The position numbers and the translations under genes are program-made. Below the pieces are notes generated by a model. It made no database searches and was not told where the DNA came from. It saw only the letters and a program-made list of their open reading frames with translations. From the NCBI GenBank assembly GCA_022605405.1, contig JABYQQ010000008.1, positions 1,550,001-1,614,000 on the forward strand: a stretch of 64,000 nt of DNA. Direction: 5' to 3'. The stretch's first letter is position 1. The number at the start of each line of letters is the position of its first letter. This document shows positions 63,298 to 64,000 of the stretch, in pieces. This DNA is from Earliella scabrosa (taxonomy: Eukaryota > Basidiomycota > Agaricomycetes > Polyporales > Polyporaceae).

Positions 63298-64000
63298 AAA
63301 TCCTCCGTCTTCTCTGCCGCTTTCACAGAGGCCAGCTGTTCCTGCAGCTGCTTCATCTTGGCCTCCATCTGCTCAAACTGAGCGGCGGAGATTTTCTTGG
63401 CCTTGCAGTTGCGTGCAATGTGCCCCGGTTTCCCGCACTTGAAGCACGTGCGGGTCTCCGGTTGCTGGTCGGTGCTCGCACCGGCGACTTGTTCCTTGCC
63501 TTTCCCTTTGAAGGGGCGGAACTTGCTGGCCTCGATGGACGCGAGGCCTTGGCTGATCTCGAGGGCCTCCTTCTGCATCTTGGCAAAGGTCGAGACGTCA
63601 CGCCCACTGGTGATGAGGGCGGTGCGCAACTGCTCGGGGAGACCATCTCGATAGCGCATGCGCTTGTCCTCCTCTCCAAGGCCCGTCCGGGCAGCGACTG
63701 CGGTGAACTTGGCCGTCCACTCCTTGACGGTGGCCATCTTGGGGCGTTGGGCCCCTCGATTGAGCTGCCGGAGTTCTTCGTAGGCGGAGGCCTTGTCGTC
63801 GACTGCACAGAAGTGGGCTTTGAAGTCCGTTTCGAAAGCCGCGAAGTCAGCCCAGCAGGGTTGAGAGCCCCCCAGCCGCGCGTAGTAGGGCAGAGCCCAG
63901 ACTGCCGCGTCGTCCTTGAGAAAACCCAGAATCATCTGGAATTTCAGGTCATTCGTGACCGCGGTGGGGAGGTTGTCGAAGAACGCCTTTGATCGCGAGA
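63294..64000 (-). CDS. gag: Gypsy element 2 Gag, C-terminal part (runs off the window)
   Basis: 236 codons of Gag frame with the CCHC knuckle; same TTTTTGA overlap with pol as in element 1. Confidence 0.85.
   Translation of the reverse strand, partial: SRSKAFFDNLPTAVTNDLKFQMILGFLKDDAAVWALPYYARLGGSQPCWADFAAFETDFKAHFCAVDDKASAYEELRQLNRGAQRPKMATVKEWTAKFTAVAARTGLGEEDKRMRYRDGLPEQLRTALITSGRDVSTFAKMQKEALEISQGLASIEASKFRPFKGKGKEQVAGASTDQQPETRTCFKCGKPGHIARNCKAKKISAAQFEQMEAKMKQLQEQLASVKAAEKTEDF

Larger units (their letters stand above)
59036..64000 (-). mobile_element. Second Ty3/gypsy chromovirus, truncated by the window end
   Basis: Near-identical to element 1. Its 3' LTR is 59036-59482 (447 bp, one base shorter), pol 63297-59509, gag from 63294 past the window end. 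Preceded by TGGAC, which should be repeated after the other LTR. Inserted into the copia pol. Confidence 0.92.

Overview
The window reads as a piece of a filamentous basidiomycete (Agaricomycete) nuclear genome. It is GC-rich, its genes are split by many 46-80 nt GT-AG introns, and it carries class I hydrophobins, a DUF6593-type small protein, large protein-coding genes on both strands, and gypsy chromovirus and copia retrotransposons. No bacterial features, tRNA, rRNA or CRISPR array were recognised. All exon joins below were built by eye from splice signals, reading frame and protein motifs; none is supported by transcripts.

Layout. 0.5-4.4 kb: three diverged paralogues with a decayed Ulp1/SENP-like C-terminal region. 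4.9-5.8 kb: degenerate short repeats and a 319-bp terminal-inverted-repeat element. 5.8-8.4 kb and 17.6-20.2 kb: the two arms of an inverted segmental duplication, each with a MYND-finger gene (truncated in the left arm, intact in the right) and a 70-residue orphan gene. Between the arms lie a short-chain dehydrogenase (SDR), a secreted GH31 alpha-glucosidase, and a DUF6593 gene whose last exon is split by a 1,076-bp TIR element (called X here). 20.6-24.5 kb: three class I hydrophobin genes. 25.1-29.1 kb: a RAP1-like telomere protein with two Rap1-Myb domains. 30-32.3 kb: a protein kinase. 33.2 kb: a hydrophobin relic. 33.9-36.7 kb: an alpha/beta hydrolase and a frameshifted SDR. 37.0-40.4 kb: a 1,028-residue coiled-coil protein with a CM1 (gamma-tubulin complex) motif. 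41.2-43.3 kb: a transcription factor with two tandem Zn2Cys6 clusters. 44.2-45.0 kb: a LINE 3' tail. 46.3-48.6 kb: a cytochrome P450.

49.5 kb to the end is a nested retrotransposon stack. A copia element (pol and 3' LTR, minus strand) carries a second X copy inside its LTR. That X copy carries a complete gypsy chromovirus (50022-56405, 448-bp LTRs, 5-bp duplication). The copia pol is cut by a second, nearly identical gypsy element that runs off the window end.

The genes do not form an obvious pathway cluster. Hydrophobins, GH31, SDRs and P450 fit a wall- and wood- or litter-associated lifestyle; RAP1, the CM1 protein and the kinase are general cell-biology genes. The strongest observations are the X element with its exactly reconstructable empty site, the inverted duplication with uneven divergence, the complementary loss of catalytic residues in the Ulp1-like paralogues, and the double zinc cluster assembled through 13-nt microexons.
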